A stretch of DNA of 64,000 nucleotides, taken from assembly GCA_963966185.1 (NCBI GenBank), contig CAWZYM010000125.1, forward strand, positions 49,294 through 113,293, read 5' to 3'. The stretch comes from Rhabditoides inermis (taxonomy: Eukaryota; Nematoda; Chromadorea; Rhabditida; Rhabditidae). Numbering within the stretch: position 1 is the first letter of the stretch; each line of letters starts with the position of its first letter. Positions 34,976 through 46,532 of the stretch are shown here, in pieces. Both the position numbers and the translations under genes were made by a program. Under the pieces are notes generated by a model. It had not been told where the DNA came from, made no database searches, and saw only the letters and a list, made by a program, of their open reading frames with translations.

Positions 34976-35331
34976 TTAAAGGCACACTGGCGACTTGTTT
35001 CTGCCACAACCTGCCACAACTCCTCATTTTCACACGAACAAAACGTTTGGCAGTGACAGGAATCGAACCCGCGAAGATTAGGGCCGTAACCCAGCGCACA
35101 TGAACTGAGCCATGAAGCAAGTGGCAAGACGTTGTTCATTTGCGCTTATGTCTCCGACCTCAGTTTTGCAGTGAAGCGTTGGCGGGAAATTCAAATTTTG
35201 AGCTGCATTCTTGGCTGTGACAGAATCGAAAGTAACGCAGAATCGTCGTTCTTTCGCAAAAACTGCTAATGTGTTAGGTTAATATGATTTTTTTAAATAA
35301 TACTCCGAGTCGAAAACAAGTGTTCCTTTAA
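34976..35331 (-). mobile_element. MITE with internal tRNA-like promoter, copy 1
   Basis: 356 bp bounded by TTAAAGGCACACTGGCGAC and its approximate inverse ending GTTCCTTTAA. On the minus strand it contains box A-like CATGGCTCAGTTCATG and box B GGGTTCGATTCC, as in RNA polymerase III internal promoters. It lies about 215 bp upstream of the OAC start codon. The flank TTAAATAG occurs on both sides. Confidence 0.8.
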
Positions 35332-35545
35332 ATAGGGTGTGCGAGAAAAGAAACGAGGACGTGCGAGATGTATAGGTTGCGATGAAACTAGAGAACGATG
35401 GAGATCACATGCGAATCGATTTGAATACAAAAAAAATCAACTGCGGAGTGGCACGCACAGATTAGTGGAAAGTGGATTAGAGAATGGCCTATACATAATT
35501 ATACATTAGTTGATCGCCTATAATAACTTGTATTCAGCCGGCGGA

Positions 35546-38500
35546 ATGCGTCGCGACATCCAGAGGCTGCGTGGTTGGGTCATCTTGCTCGTCCTACTAT
35601 TCCACTTCTTTCCTCAACACTTTCCCAATGGATACATTGGAGTTGACATGTATGCTAATCACTTATTACACCTACTCGACGCTTGTTTTCAGCTTTTTCG
35701 TGATTTCTGGATATCTCATTGCCATGATTTTGAGTCGTTTCGACACGATCAACATGGACACTTTCAAGGTATGCAGTTCATATGTTCCAAAGCATTGTTT
35801 TTTTTCAATAATCCAGACGTTCTACTATCGTCGGATCAAGCGCATTCTTCCGCTCTACCTTCTGTTCACTCTGGCTACTCTGATTCTTCTGCCGCTGGTT
35901 TATCCGAAAACGTTTCTGAAAACAAACACGAGGACGGGACTGCGAGCTCTGTTGTTTCTGAGTAACGTCAAGGATTCTGCTATCGAGCAGTACTCGCAAC
36001 AAGTGAGTGGGACGTGAAAACCTGTGTTGTGAAGGACAATGAAAAGTCGCGCACAGAGCATAAATGAGAATAAAGGAAAACAATAAAAATTGGTCTCGCC
36101 ACGGTTTCCCTGGGACATCCTTCGAAACTTTTAAACTAGAACATGCTTCTAGACCATACCTTAAGCGTCTAATGGATAACAGAACGTCATAGTCTAATAT
36201 TGCCTGTATGCATGTTCCAACCGAAAAGAGACGCGGCGCGTGCGGAATGTGGGATCATTGCGGGGGAACCTGTTCATGTGCCAGCTCTCAACTAACAACT
36301 TGTTGTTCCAGTTGCTTCAAGCTGAGGATCTATTCACCCATACATGGTCGCTGGCCGTAGAGATACAATTCTACATCATCATTCCATGCATATTCTATTT
36401 CAAGGTTGCACTTCACTTCGAAACATGTGCCACTTCACTCTTTTTGTTTTCTAGGGATTCTTCCAGCGTTCCAATCTCTTCTACGCAGTGTTGGCTATCA
36501 CATCCCTGACCGCGTATCTTTACTTTGACAAAAACACGTCCTTCAATAATGTACGATTGTTTATTGAATGTTATTGAAGGTATATTCATCAATATACATT
36601 ACTATCAATTCAGGTGTTTTGTCGTGTGTGGCAGTTTTTGGCGGGTGCAATGTCATACGACAACACTGGAATGGCGCTTCCCACTGGCTACACTTCACCC
36701 GAGCACGGAGATGGAGACATTCCACCCACGACAGCTGGTAGGTACAGGGAGCGGAATATAGATATGTAGAATATTTGAATTCCCTGTAACAACGAGAAAA
36801 GAGGACGCAGGCGGCGAGTGCGCCACTATCTCACTTTTACATTGTCTCTCTCAATTCGAAAGATTCAAATAGTTCGCCATCGTATGCCAATCGTTCAACA
36901 TTTGTCGAATGCGCGAGGAAAAATGTTTTACTACGGAGTGAAGCTCAATTTAAAACCAACTGATCTCGGCGCAGTGACTATATATATTTTTTTGTAAAGT
37001 TTGCTATAGTTTGCCTTTTCCCACCAATATATGTAGTAATTTTTCATTGTCTATTATTTTCCCCATATCGAATAATCATAGTGAACACTTTCCATCAACT
37101 TCATCTCTGATGAGACTCCGGGTTGATGGAAGGCTCAGGTGGTAAAATGCTAGGAGTCGAAACCACTTGATCCAAATTCGCGTTTTCTTTGTGATATCTC
37201 TATTGCGTGTTATTGATTGAATGAAAATGGAATCGGGAGAAGATACATGTTTTTGTTGTTCGACTGGGTATGGATATAGTGATATGGATACTGGGTTAGT
37301 CAACGTGGAACATTCAAGCAGTGTCATGCTCATGTTGCTGTTCCGAATTGTTAGAATTGATTTGTTTAGATCGTCGAACGATCACGTATGCCACGTACTG
37401 CCTGTTCGTTCTGCTCGCAACTAGCTTCACTGTCTGGCCACTTGACGACCACAACCATCCATGAAATGCATAAAACAAAACAACAAACCGTTTTGGAGTA
37501 TGCTTTGTATGGAATGTGACTATTGTGCATCGTGTCATTGATGTATTTTATACTAAAGTTCCCGCCAATTCTCCAGTTCAAATAACCCCGCACCATTCGT
37601 GCGCAAAAGCGATTTTCACCGGTCGCGCGCAAGCAGCGCAATTTGGAATATACGAAAGCAATCATTGATCGATGTCCTAGTCATCCAACATGATCAAAAC
37701 GCCACTGCGTATACAACATGCTTGCGCACAAATTGTGCTCCTGGAGAATTGGAGAGGGCTGTAAGTACCTCTACGAGTTTATATTATAATAGTCTTTTTT
37801 GCCATCGTCTATGAACTTCAATAATTCATACAAAAAACCAACAACTTCCATATTCTATGCACAAGCCAATCAACTATCGTACAGGATTCATACTACAATT
37901 GGAATTGCGATACTGATGACACTGGGACACTATACGAACTGTGCGATTCTCACCAACAAATATATCGTACGTCTTTATGCTATGATACTCTACGATATGT
38001 TTTGTATTATATTTCATGTATATATTTCTTTTCTATATCAGTACCTTATCCAGTATTGCAGAACTATATCGGAAATTTGTCATACTCGCTGTATTTGTTC
38101 CATTGGCCCGTCTACATTCTTGTGAAACAATATAAATCTGGGCAAGGTACGTTTCAGAGAGACAATCCGAAGAAATTCTGACTAACTGTTCAGCCCTCTG
38201 TGTGGCATTGATTGGATTGATGTTGCTGATGATGCTCGTTTATCACTTCTTCGAAGTACAGTATCTAAAGGTATTGTGTTTTCACGAATAATCTGCAACC
38301 TGTAATATATTTAGCTGAACCGAAAATCGGTACTGTGCCTGATCGGTGTACTGTACGTTCTCTGTTTCGCATGTATTTTCGTGAACAATCTGAACAATAC
38401 TGGACAGTCGTTGCAAACATCACCTAACACAACAAACAAAGGTTTTTTCGTTCTTGTTTATTTTGTAATCTCAATTTTTCAATAGAATATGATCCCATTA

Positions 38501-40476
38501 ACACAACCTCGAACATCAGTATCGGTGACTTATTTTCAATCGGGTATTTTTGAAATTTTGTGTTCAGAAGAAACAGTGACTATGAATATGAGAGCGGAAA
38601 GTGAGGAGACTCATTTCGTTCCGCAGCAATGCGTTCTGGCCGCCGATTCGATGATGACCAAAGCGAAAAGGAGAGATTGGCAATATCTGAAAGAACCGCC
38701 GTTCGGACTATGCGAATATCCGGTAGGTGATTCGGAAAACACGACTCGATTCGCTCTTTGTGACTCTCATCAACCACATTTCAGAAATCGCACGGCAACA
38801 ACTCTGTTTTGATTCTGGGAAACAGCTACGCGGGAAATCATGGTATACAATAATACAATATCGTTGAAGATCATTAATACTAATCTTTTTGAGCTGATAT
38901 GGTATACAACATCTTCAAAAACGTTTCTTCCAATTTCAAACTCTTCTATATGCACAGTAAGTTTCACTCTTTTTTAATTGTTTGTTAGATTCATGATTTC
39001 AGGTCATGATCCACTGGCTTTAACTGATGAATACCACGAATACCAGGACTACAGAAATGCTGTCGAAAAAATTAAACCAGACATCCTGTTCGTCATTCAT
39101 AGGTATGATTCTCATTTTTTAAAAAGAATGAAACCGTGAAACCGACTAGTGCAGCGCACAAACTTCTTTCTAGATTATAAATATGTTTTCCCCTAAACTT
39201 CTCATGTTTGCTCTATATAAATACGTACGTATTAAATGCACAATGGCGACTTATTTCTGCCACGACCTGCCACAACTCCTCATTTTTACACGAACAAAAC
39301 ATTTCGCAGTGACAGGAATCGAACCCGCGAAGGTTAGGGTCACAACGCAGCGCACATTAACTGAGCCATGAAGCAAGTGACAGTTCGTTGTTCATTTAAT
39401 GTTACGTCTCCGATCCAAATTTTTGCAGTGAAGTGTTGGCGGGAAATTCAAATTTTGAGCTGCATTCTTGGCAGTTGCAGAATCGTCGTTCTTTTGCAAA
39501 AACTGCAAATGCGTTTGGTTAATATGATTTTTTAACAATACTCTGAGTCAAAAAATAATTCGCCACTGTTCCTTTAATGACATCTTCCCAAATCCGTTCA
39601 GCTTGCCCACCATTTTAACTTTCTAACCTAGATACATTTCAGGTTCCTAAAAGAAACAAAGGCACCACTAAATTTAAAAGGATCGTTCAACAATGACACT
39701 GTATACCAGTTTATGCTAGAGCAGGTAGAATGCACGCATATTTACAAAATGAAACTAACAGTCTCGCGAAATTTCAGTTGACCATTTTCGAGACGCACAC
39801 GAAGAAGAAGGTGTACGTGCTGAACGCCTACCCGTCGCTGATCCCCGATCCAGTGACCGCCGCTCTGAAGTTGCTGCGAGTCGGCAGACCTTTGAGAGAG
39901 ATTGGGGTGAGCGAAGGTGAAAACAGATGTGTGTACATGATGACATCAACATCAGGACGCTCTGACGGTGTGGGACCAGGAGCCGGCTCGAGACAGGATC
40001 GCCAAGCTCGCGGCTGAATGCAGCAAATGCCAGGTATCGCTTGATTGTGTAGTATGAAACACTTGAAACATTCATAAAATACTCTATAGAAGAAAACACA
40101 TGTGAATGAAACCTTTGCAATAACAGCAATATATTTATTATGAAACATGAGCGCACTTACTTAGTGTTGCGTCAGTATGTTCTTGATGTTTCATGTTTCA
40201 TTGTGACTTGTGAAAGCCTGTTTGCAAATGTCTTCATTGAAATTACGAGAGACAACTAGCTTTCTTCGGAAGTGAGATAATAGTTGTTGTGTTGAGGTGT
40301 TGGACGGGATGCGAACGATGCGGGATGACCTCGGCCACTTTTATCCATACGATCCCCACTCTTCCCTCATGTACTTTGACACTTGGACGCACTTGACTGA
40401 CGCTGGACTAGACCGCGTGTCGCCCCTCTTCCTACAACTGCTCCCCCTGTACCAGTACATTATTGTTAGTAATTAA
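35546..40476 (+). CDS. Acyltransferase-3 / SGNH protein, nematode OAC family
   Basis: A multipass membrane O-acyltransferase fused to a luminal SGNH-like domain. Exons I can place by splice phase are 35546-35649, 35693-35768, 35817-36002, 36312-36404, 36455-36550, 36614-36737, then a less certain TM exon from 37370, then 37885-37970, 38042-38146, 38194-38270, 38315-38441, 38486-38524, 38568-38722, 38785-38842, 38894-38956, 39003-39102, 39643-39724, 39778-39906, 39956-40033 and 40297-40476. Acyltransferase-3 hallmarks are IQRLRGWVILLVLLFHFF, GYIGVD-FFVISGYL, FYYRRIKRILPLYL, HTWSLAVEIQFYII and SYSLYLFHWPVY. The SGNH block is LILGNSYAGNH, with FDTWTHLTDAGLDRVSPLF at the end. The start is the first Met before RRDIQ. 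The TM exon from 37370 runs into TGA (37462-37464), and 37500-37880 is poorly resolved, so either an exon is unrecognised there or the gene is damaged. A MITE sits in the intron before 39643. Confidence 0.85.
39232..39577 (-). mobile_element. MITE with internal tRNA-like promoter, copy 2
   Basis: 346 bp in an OAC-gene intron (39103-39642). Its ends are TTAAATGCACAATGGCGAC and TTCGCCACTGTTCCTTTAA; the minus strand has box B GGGTTCGATTCC and the same body as copies 1 and 3. Confidence 0.82.
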
Positions 40477-40935
40477 GTTAGAGATTAGGATATTGAACCC
40501 CATTGTGTGGTTTTGTGTGTAAACCTGTTTCGAATTAATTTTGCTTCACTTGTGTATGTGACATGATTGTTGCCGAGGTGGTCGCGGCAAAGTGGTGTTC
40601 ATATTGCTAAAATATACAAAATTAGAGCAACATGGAGGTCTTAAGTTCTAAGGAGGTCTTAAGTCATCTTTAGTTGTTTTCAGAGATAGACGGTACAACA
40701 TTAGAGCGGTTTTGATTCCTGCAATCGATCGGCGATCGCTCGACAACCATGCGCCCCGAACCATTTCTCTACTGTTGTTCTGTGGTATTCTACAGTATTT
40801 TTTACAAGGATGAGCGTGTGCTTGGCTGCTTGGCTAATGAAATGAAAGAAGAGAGAAAAGAGAGAAACAGAAAGAGAAGATAACATGGTGTGAATGAGCG
40901 AGCGAACGAGAGAGAGAGAAGAGAGAGAGAAGAGG

Positions 40936-40967
<32 letters not shown>

Positions 40968-41300
40968 TAGAGAGGGGGGGGGGGGGTGGCCCTCGCCAAC
41001 GATAGCCCTCGGCAATCCCATTTCCCACCCCCGATATTGATTGAATCAACAGTGGATACCGACTGCTGTAGCCTACAGTAATTCCTCCCCATTTCTCAAG
41101 GCTCCTCCGCGATAATTAATAGCTACCTCCACGATAGAGCAGGTCCGAGAACCGGTGGGGTTTAAAGGAGGTGGGGTTTCTCGGAGAAGAGGGCCGGCTC
41201 GGAAGAGCGCGGTTCTTTCACGGGCGAGGTAGCACGCTCGAAGGATGGTCAGTTCTATCCTGCTGCGGTAGAACCTGAAAAATAATGATATTAACCTCAC
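40477..41300. repeat. OAC 3' flank, GA tract and CTGTAGCCTACAG repeat
   Basis: After the OAC stop, a GA-rich run (40845-40987, ending in a G12 run) is followed at 41027-41110 by CACCCCCGATAT, TGTAGCCTACAGTAAT and CTCCCCA. This combination recurs at 60480-60640 and 62590-62700, also next to a GA tract. The tract and neighbour therefore move as one repeat family. No gene is seen. Confidence 0.65.
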
Positions 41301-41313
41301 GGTCAGAGCATAC

Positions 41314-41491
41314 CTGAAGAATTGGCAGCCACAGCCGCCGCGTCATCGACAGACAGCCATGATGACGGAATCATCGTCATTCCCTCGCTGGCCCCTCCTT
41401 TGGCCCCGCCCACGCCACGCCTCTCACAGGCAATGGTCATTTCGTCTCTCTGCGACCACTCGCGACGGTCTTGGCGGCTGCTTCGAGATCA
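41314..41491 (+). CDS. Possible exon upstream of the PTP-like gene
   Basis: An open stretch after ACCTGAAG to the strong donor ACTGGTAAGT (41492). One frame reads IIVIPSLAPPLAPPTPRLSQ, Pro/Ser-rich, which could be a juxtamembrane or linker exon. The next acceptor-like exon is at 42020-42100 (VLFYKANYKDVKEPPKFG). Frame assignment is uncertain, and an (AC/GCAC)n microsatellite fills the intron. Confidence 0.3.
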
Positions 41492-41677
41492 CTGGTAAGT
41501 CGGTCGTTGTTGTTTTTGTATAGTTTTTTTTCGTTTTGAACGAATTGCAAGAGACAACCATCAGCGCATTCTTATTGGGGTCGAACGCTCCGCACATCTC
41601 CCGCGCTATCTCTCTCTTTCTATCTCTCCCCTCTCTCCTTTTCACTCCTTCCCTCCCGCCTACGGGTTACTCGTTCG

Positions 41678-41689
<12 letters not shown>

Positions 41690-41711
<22 letters not shown>

Positions 41712-41765
41712 GACAGACAGACACACACACACACACTCACACACACACACACACACACTCACACA

Positions 41766-41845
<80 letters not shown>

Positions 41846-41947
41846 CACACGCACACACGCACACACGCACACACGCACACACGCACACACGCACACACGC
41901 ACACACGCACACACGCACACACGCACACACGCACACACGCACACACG
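41690..41947 (+). repeat. (AC)n / (GCAC)n / (ACACGCAC)n compound microsatellite
   Basis: Pure (AC)n with AGAC interruptions changes to (GCAC)n at 41767-41845, then to an 8-bp unit ACACGCAC to 41947. It sits in an apparent intron. Confidence 0.97.
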
Positions 41948-42204
41948 CCAAAACAAAGCAACAACAAAGCAACAACAAAAATCGGACTTCAATTTCATTT
42001 TTAAAAAATTTTCATTTCAGCGATCGGGTGCGTCTTGTTTTACAAGGCAAACTACAAGGACGTGAAGGAACCGCCAAAGTTCGGTCTCTCTCATCAATGA
42101 GGTAGTCGACGCTGTTTAGGTTTCCAAATCTCACTGCTTAGAAAACGGAGTACTCGCCGCTGTACATCCTCAAGCCTACCAGCGAGGTAAAGTGGCATCA
42201 CCTC

Positions 42205-42262
42205 TTCACAACTCGTCAACCAAATCAAATCAAATCAAGATGTTTATTCGGAATCGCAAACA
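42205..42262 (-). repeat. Retroposon 3' tail, (TTGAT)-type
   Basis: The minus strand reads GCGATTCCGAATAAACATC followed by TTGATTTGATTTGATTTG. This is an AATAAA-like box plus short tandem tail, of the same design as the LINE tail at 29190-29208 and the tail at 48268-48310. Confidence 0.5.
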
Positions 42263-42365
42263 TGATTATGACACGTACAAAACGAAATCACTCATTAGAA
42301 CCTAAGATGGTAGTATCGACTTTGCGCCGAATGGAAGATTCAGGTTCATTCAGGCATTTTATTCA

Positions 42366-43857
42366 GGCATTCGAGTATGCGTGGCAGCCGTTGCGCGAAG
42401 CAATAAAGCTCACATGCGCGAGCCTCGTGAGGCTGGATGGGTTTGCCCCGTGCAGCTACCAGGGAATCAAGCCGAACTGGATCGGCACTCTGTGCATCAG
42501 CACACTTCAGACCACTCAGACGGTAGCAATAGAAATGCATCAATATGATAAACATACGACACAGCCGACTGCCTACGACCAGAAGGACCTGCACATCATG
42601 TTCAGGAAGACAAAGCAACCAGAAGACTGCGGTCAACAATACGTACCAGGTATTCAACCAATCTATGTGCCTACATTACACTATTACACATGTCTCACTC
42701 AGAAGATCGTCGCATTCGGAGGCGTACTGGCATACGGCCGAAAACACCAGAAGAGTACGGAGGGGAGCAGGCATCACCATCTCAAAGGGTTCCTCGACCA
42801 GGCATTCCTGATCTCTCACGACAACGTGGACACCACGATCACATTCTGGTCGTTGATGTGGGAGATGCAAGTATGATACCGTTCTACCGAATACAACATT
42901 TGTTCAGATATACATATGTTTAGATCGAGAAGCTGGTGCTGACTTAGACACCGAAGCGCAACGTGCAGTTCCCCTCGGAGAACAACGCGGTCCGTTTCCA
43001 TCACAAAGACGGGGCGATGAGCATCAAGCTGCTGAAGACGTGTGTAGCCGCAGAGGGGAAACCCGGCGTCGCACTGGTCATGATGACAATCAACGATGTG
43101 CGCCGTCCCATTCAAATCATCTCTTGGATGACATGGTGATTCGGAGGCAGTACAGATCAAATCAAATCGAGAACCGCTTAATCATGTTCATATTGCACGC
43201 ATGAGAGATGGTTCGGTTAGCGCTGGGAAATGAGAGACACTACAGCAACCGCCAAAGGATCTTCTATCTGCAACACATTCCTCAGGGAGGGCGAGGACGC
43301 GTGGACGTCGATCGCCGAGATCAAGTCGGCTGTGCTCATTTCCAAGAATATCCTCTCCGGAGGGCCGACCGCACTCGTGTGCGATACGGGAGTGAGTAGG
43401 CAGGATATGGAATACCATCACTGAAGTGCATTGAACTTGCGTACAGCGTACTTGTAACTTGTAGCGTGGCACGAGTGCAATGCTGGCCATCCTCGGCCGC
43501 TGCTTGGCTCTCCTCAAACGAGGACATGTCATCGATGTGAACAAAGAAGTGGAGCAGCTGTGCGGTGCGCTCCTCCTCCTACTCGTCTGTCTCGCTTTAT
43601 CACTTTGTTCTCTTCAGCCATCAAGGCCAGCTCCATCACCACTCCCACAGAACTGATGTACTGCGTCGTCAGTATCATCACCTACATGCAGCCGATGCTG
43701 ATAGTTAAACAGAAGGAGGAGGTAGTAAAATAATGACACCATTGATGTACCCTATCACACATTGTCCCATTAGGCGACTCAGATGATCAACCAGTGGCAT
43801 TGGTTGAACCACGTGGGTGCAGGCGGCTGGGAGAATCAAAACCGTTTCAGCAAATGA
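42366..43857 (+). pseudogene. Receptor-PTP-like pseudophosphatase gene
   Basis: Recognisable as a divergent protein-tyrosine-phosphatase domain. The exon at 42698-42871 ends with DTTITFWSLMWEMQ (PTP: FWxMVWE). 42948-43133 carries a beta-strand region ending IISWM, where WPD would be expected nearby. 43286-43391 ends PTALVCDTG, and 43465-43564 begins RGTSAMLAILGRCLALLKRG. 43618-43721 and 43774-43857 finish the domain (ITTPTELMYCVVSIITYMQ) and the protein. The last four exons join in consistent phase. The signature reads C-D-T-G-R-G-T instead of CxxGxGR: the Cys is kept, but the Arg at Cys+6 is Thr, so phosphatase activity is unlikely. Earlier exons (42366-42530, 42583-42649) are open but their phases do not join cleanly, so the 5' part may be broken. 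Confidence 0.55.
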
Positions 43858-44800
43858 TGACAATTCAACTCTCTGCATTCTACCGACTCTTCGATCAGGG
43901 CAAGAACACACTTCCATTCTTCGAATCTATAAATAGAAGCCCCGGAAACGTCTACACTGGCAACTTCCAAAACGTTGTGGGTTGATTTTTTTTTCAACTT
44001 AAACATGTACAAAATAGGCAAAATTTCAAAATTTCAGCACAAACGATATTATGAACAACTGCACACTTTCCTAAAGCATCTTCCTAATCATAAAATTGTC
44101 AAGTTTTTTGCAGTCACCAAGGTTCCTCAGCAAGTGAGCTCACGTCTCTCCCCTACCTCTCTGATATGTACCTAAACATACACTCAGGGACAATCGGATC
44201 ATGTGAATTGTGGGAACTTTGATGTAATGTTCGCTATTCTGCTCTCACTGGGTCACGAACCATCCGAATATTTGCTTCGAGACAGAGTGGAATTGTGACA
44301 TATCATTCGACAAATGATCGAAAAGAGACTGAGAGATATAGAAGCTATTTTCAAGAAACTGCCCATGTGAGTGAAATACATTAAAAAAAAGTACTCTATC
44401 ATTCGTACAGTGAGCAGAGTTGCCCGATATCATTCGTACACTTATACGTGTCGGTATGACTCGTGTTTAGGAATACTGCGAAGACTGCGAGAGAGATGCG
44501 GATTTGGCTGACACGCAGTCATCCACTCGACGCAGTCAGCGTAGGAACAACGATCGAGTGAAGAAGGGACGAGCGGTTAGCAAGGACAGCCGCAGCCGCA
44601 AAAACTCCACTGCCGCCCAAACTAATCTAGTCACTCCCAATCATGAAGTAGCTGAGCTATTCATTTACTGGGTACGTGACATTTGACTCATTGTACCTGA
44701 ATGCCTCTATTTAGGCGCTCCAAGTGTTAAAAGCCAGCGTAAAGAAAAAAAAAGTCAAATTCCTAAAGAGCGCGGTACGCGAAAACAGGCAGAAGATTAT
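43835..44800 (+). pseudogene. Ulp1/C48-like protease fragment, right copy R2
   Basis: Starts at the acceptor TTTCAG before QMMTIQLSAFYRLF (43851) and includes KRYYEQLHTFLKHLPNH and the VPQQ exon to 44134. It continues with the Cys exon GQSDHVNCGNFDVMF (44189-44257), the RDRVEL exon, and the basic region AVSKDSRSRKNSTAAQ ending in FIYW before GTACGT (about 44672). TGA at 44296-44298 replaces the CGA seen in the left copy, truncating the product. Its first exon abuts the PTP-like gene's final exon, and homology to the left copy ends there (about 43835), so this is a duplication breakpoint. Confidence 0.6.
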
Positions 44801-45557
44801 ATCATATATTTTCTTTCATCTTAGATAGACACCACACGACCAGAACATGAACATGCAAAACAGATTTATGGTATTGTGGAAAACAACAGGACGTAATCTC
44901 GCGAATATCTGGAGGTGCCATGCGCGCAGAAAAGAATGCCACCTATAAACTATTTTAGAATATTATTGAAAAGCTGTGTGGCAAACTGGAGAAGCGGAAC
45001 GCAGAGAACAACTGTCTCAGCCTACAATACAGTATCACAGCCATAGGAACACGACGCACGCCTGTGCTTGGGTGAGCGATGAAGTAGAAGAGTGAGAGTG
45101 GTGGGATAGTGAAAGAGAGAGAGGGTGAATGGTGAGAGAGAGAGAGAGAGAGAGACATTGCAGACGATCTCAACTGTGAGAAGAGTCCTTGGCAAGATCG
45201 ACACTCTCGCAGATGTATTTTTCCTATCACCTGCGCACGGAAAACACTTCGATCCACTGCCAAGACGCGAATCTCAGAGGGCTATCGAATATTTTCTATA
45301 CTGCGTAGCTGATTGGGCGGGCATGGACTTGACACTAACCAGTGCGTATACACGAGTACAAGTATACACTTTTTTGTTACTTCTGGTTTCAGTTAAATAT
45401 CACAGAAATATCCACAACGTCATTTCTCTTCTGTGCCCTGTCTATATCTGAGTGGACAGTACAGCGTCAAGCAAAAGAACGAGATTCGACTGAAACGCGA
45501 CGAGAACAAGCATGTCACGCACGGCCCACAAGGTATCAAGTGGAGAGCAATAAAGCA
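44801..45557 (+). pseudogene. Family exon segment downstream of R2
   Basis: Holds the empty LINE site (about 44801-44812). It then has a GA tract (45110-45155) and an exon-like frame reading VLGKIDTLADVFFLSPAHG and RAIEYFLYCVADWAGMDL (45180-45345). This resembles the exon at 47108-47340 in layout and key residues (VFxIxx ... IEYFVQSV). Next comes the exon near 45425-45555 ending in IKWRAIKQ. It matches 18150-18865 inverted. The SINE inserts right after AATAAAGCAA. Confidence 0.5.
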
Positions 45558-45847
45558 ATTTTTTTTTTTTAGCCGGTTGAATCCGGGGTCCTCCTAGTCG
45601 AGAACAAGATGGGGTTCTTGGATTACGACAACGTCAGCAGAGGGATTGGGTTGGGTGGCGTCGGACGTCTTGAATTCCGTTCTTGAGTCCGTAGATGGTG
45701 CTGTGACGCCTTCTGGCTACCATGAGAGTGGATTGCCACACCACAGGGGCTGGGTGGATTTAACAAGAATGGTTGACTCCGAGGGGGATCGAACCAGCGA
45801 CCATGAGATTGAGAGACGAACGCTCTATCCACTGAGCCGTGCCCCCC
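45558..45847 (-). mobile_element. tRNA-derived SINE with poly(A) tail
   Basis: On the minus strand it begins GGGGGCACGGCTCAGTGGATAG (box A CGGCTCAGTGG). Box B GGTTCGATCCC follows, then a unique body of about 200 bp and an A-run (45559-45571 on the plus strand as T). The anticodon stem does not pair, so this is a SINE head, not a tRNA gene. The inverted partner near 18160 lacks it and reads straight through AAGCAATGATCTGG. Confidence 0.8.
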
Positions 45848-45929
45848 TCGGATGCGCGTAATTTTGTCAAAATGTCTTTGCTTATATTTCAAATCTAATT
45901 CCTCTGCGGCACATGAACGATCGATACAA

Positions 45930-46080
45930 AAAGTACTATGCCCGCCGGACAGAATATTCTGCAAATATCGTTCATGTATCGTCCTTCTTCTTCTTCCACT
46001 TCACAATTCCCCTTTAAAGGAGCATATCACTCTAAATTCCGTGTGTAATGTAAACTACTACCTCCACGTCGAAGAACATA
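45930..46080 (+). repeat. Dispersed CCCGCCGGACAGA repeat
   Basis: Matches 16960-17125 (inverted) and, in its first part, 61740-61810. Contains CCCCTTTAAAGGAGCATATC, a near-palindrome around TTTAAA. Confidence 0.7.
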
Positions 46081-46530
46081 AAGATACAATCACTTTTCTT
46101 ATACCGATAATGAACAGATTATGTAAATTCAAAGCTTTGAAATTTCGTTGTGTATGGACTTGTTCACAGTCTGCGCACACTCGCGAAACTCTCGCAGAGA
46201 CATCAATCAAGCAGAGATACAAACACATGTCACCGATTCATTCAAGGCGCTCCTATAACTATTCCAATCTTTATGTTTCGTCAATAAAATTGCCTTATAA
46301 ACCATACACTTCTCTCGACTCTTGATCAGTCCCGACCCCTAATTGTCTGTTCTTTCTGCATCAACTACACCACTCTACATCTAGCACACAAAATTGGGAA
46401 ACGCGCAGCATGAGACAAGCATGAAACAAGGGAACGAGGCTATGGATACCAAACGGATCTAGTGCAGTATACTTTAACATAACACTTTACAAGCCAAGTT
46501 TCACAGATACACAACTCAATTCAATTCTTC
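46080..46530. other. No gene recognised
   Basis: AT-rich, no motif or copy elsewhere in the window noticed. Confidence 0.4.
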
Positions 46531-46532
46531 AC

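Noticed and set aside
41667..42105. Long ORFs on both strands across the AC/GCAC microsatellite
   Set aside because: Stop-free only because of the repeat unit; same for ORFs in the GA/CT tracts at 31848-32146, 53018-53444, 60238-60546 and 63413-63922.
42918..42947. Premature stop (ACT TAG) in the PTP-like gene
   Set aside because: The TAG is more simply the acceptor of the next exon (GACTTAG|ACACCG), so it need not be coding.
45770..45850. Genuine tRNA gene
   Set aside because: Box A and B are good but the anticodon stem does not pair and a 200-bp body with an A tail follows, so it is a SINE.
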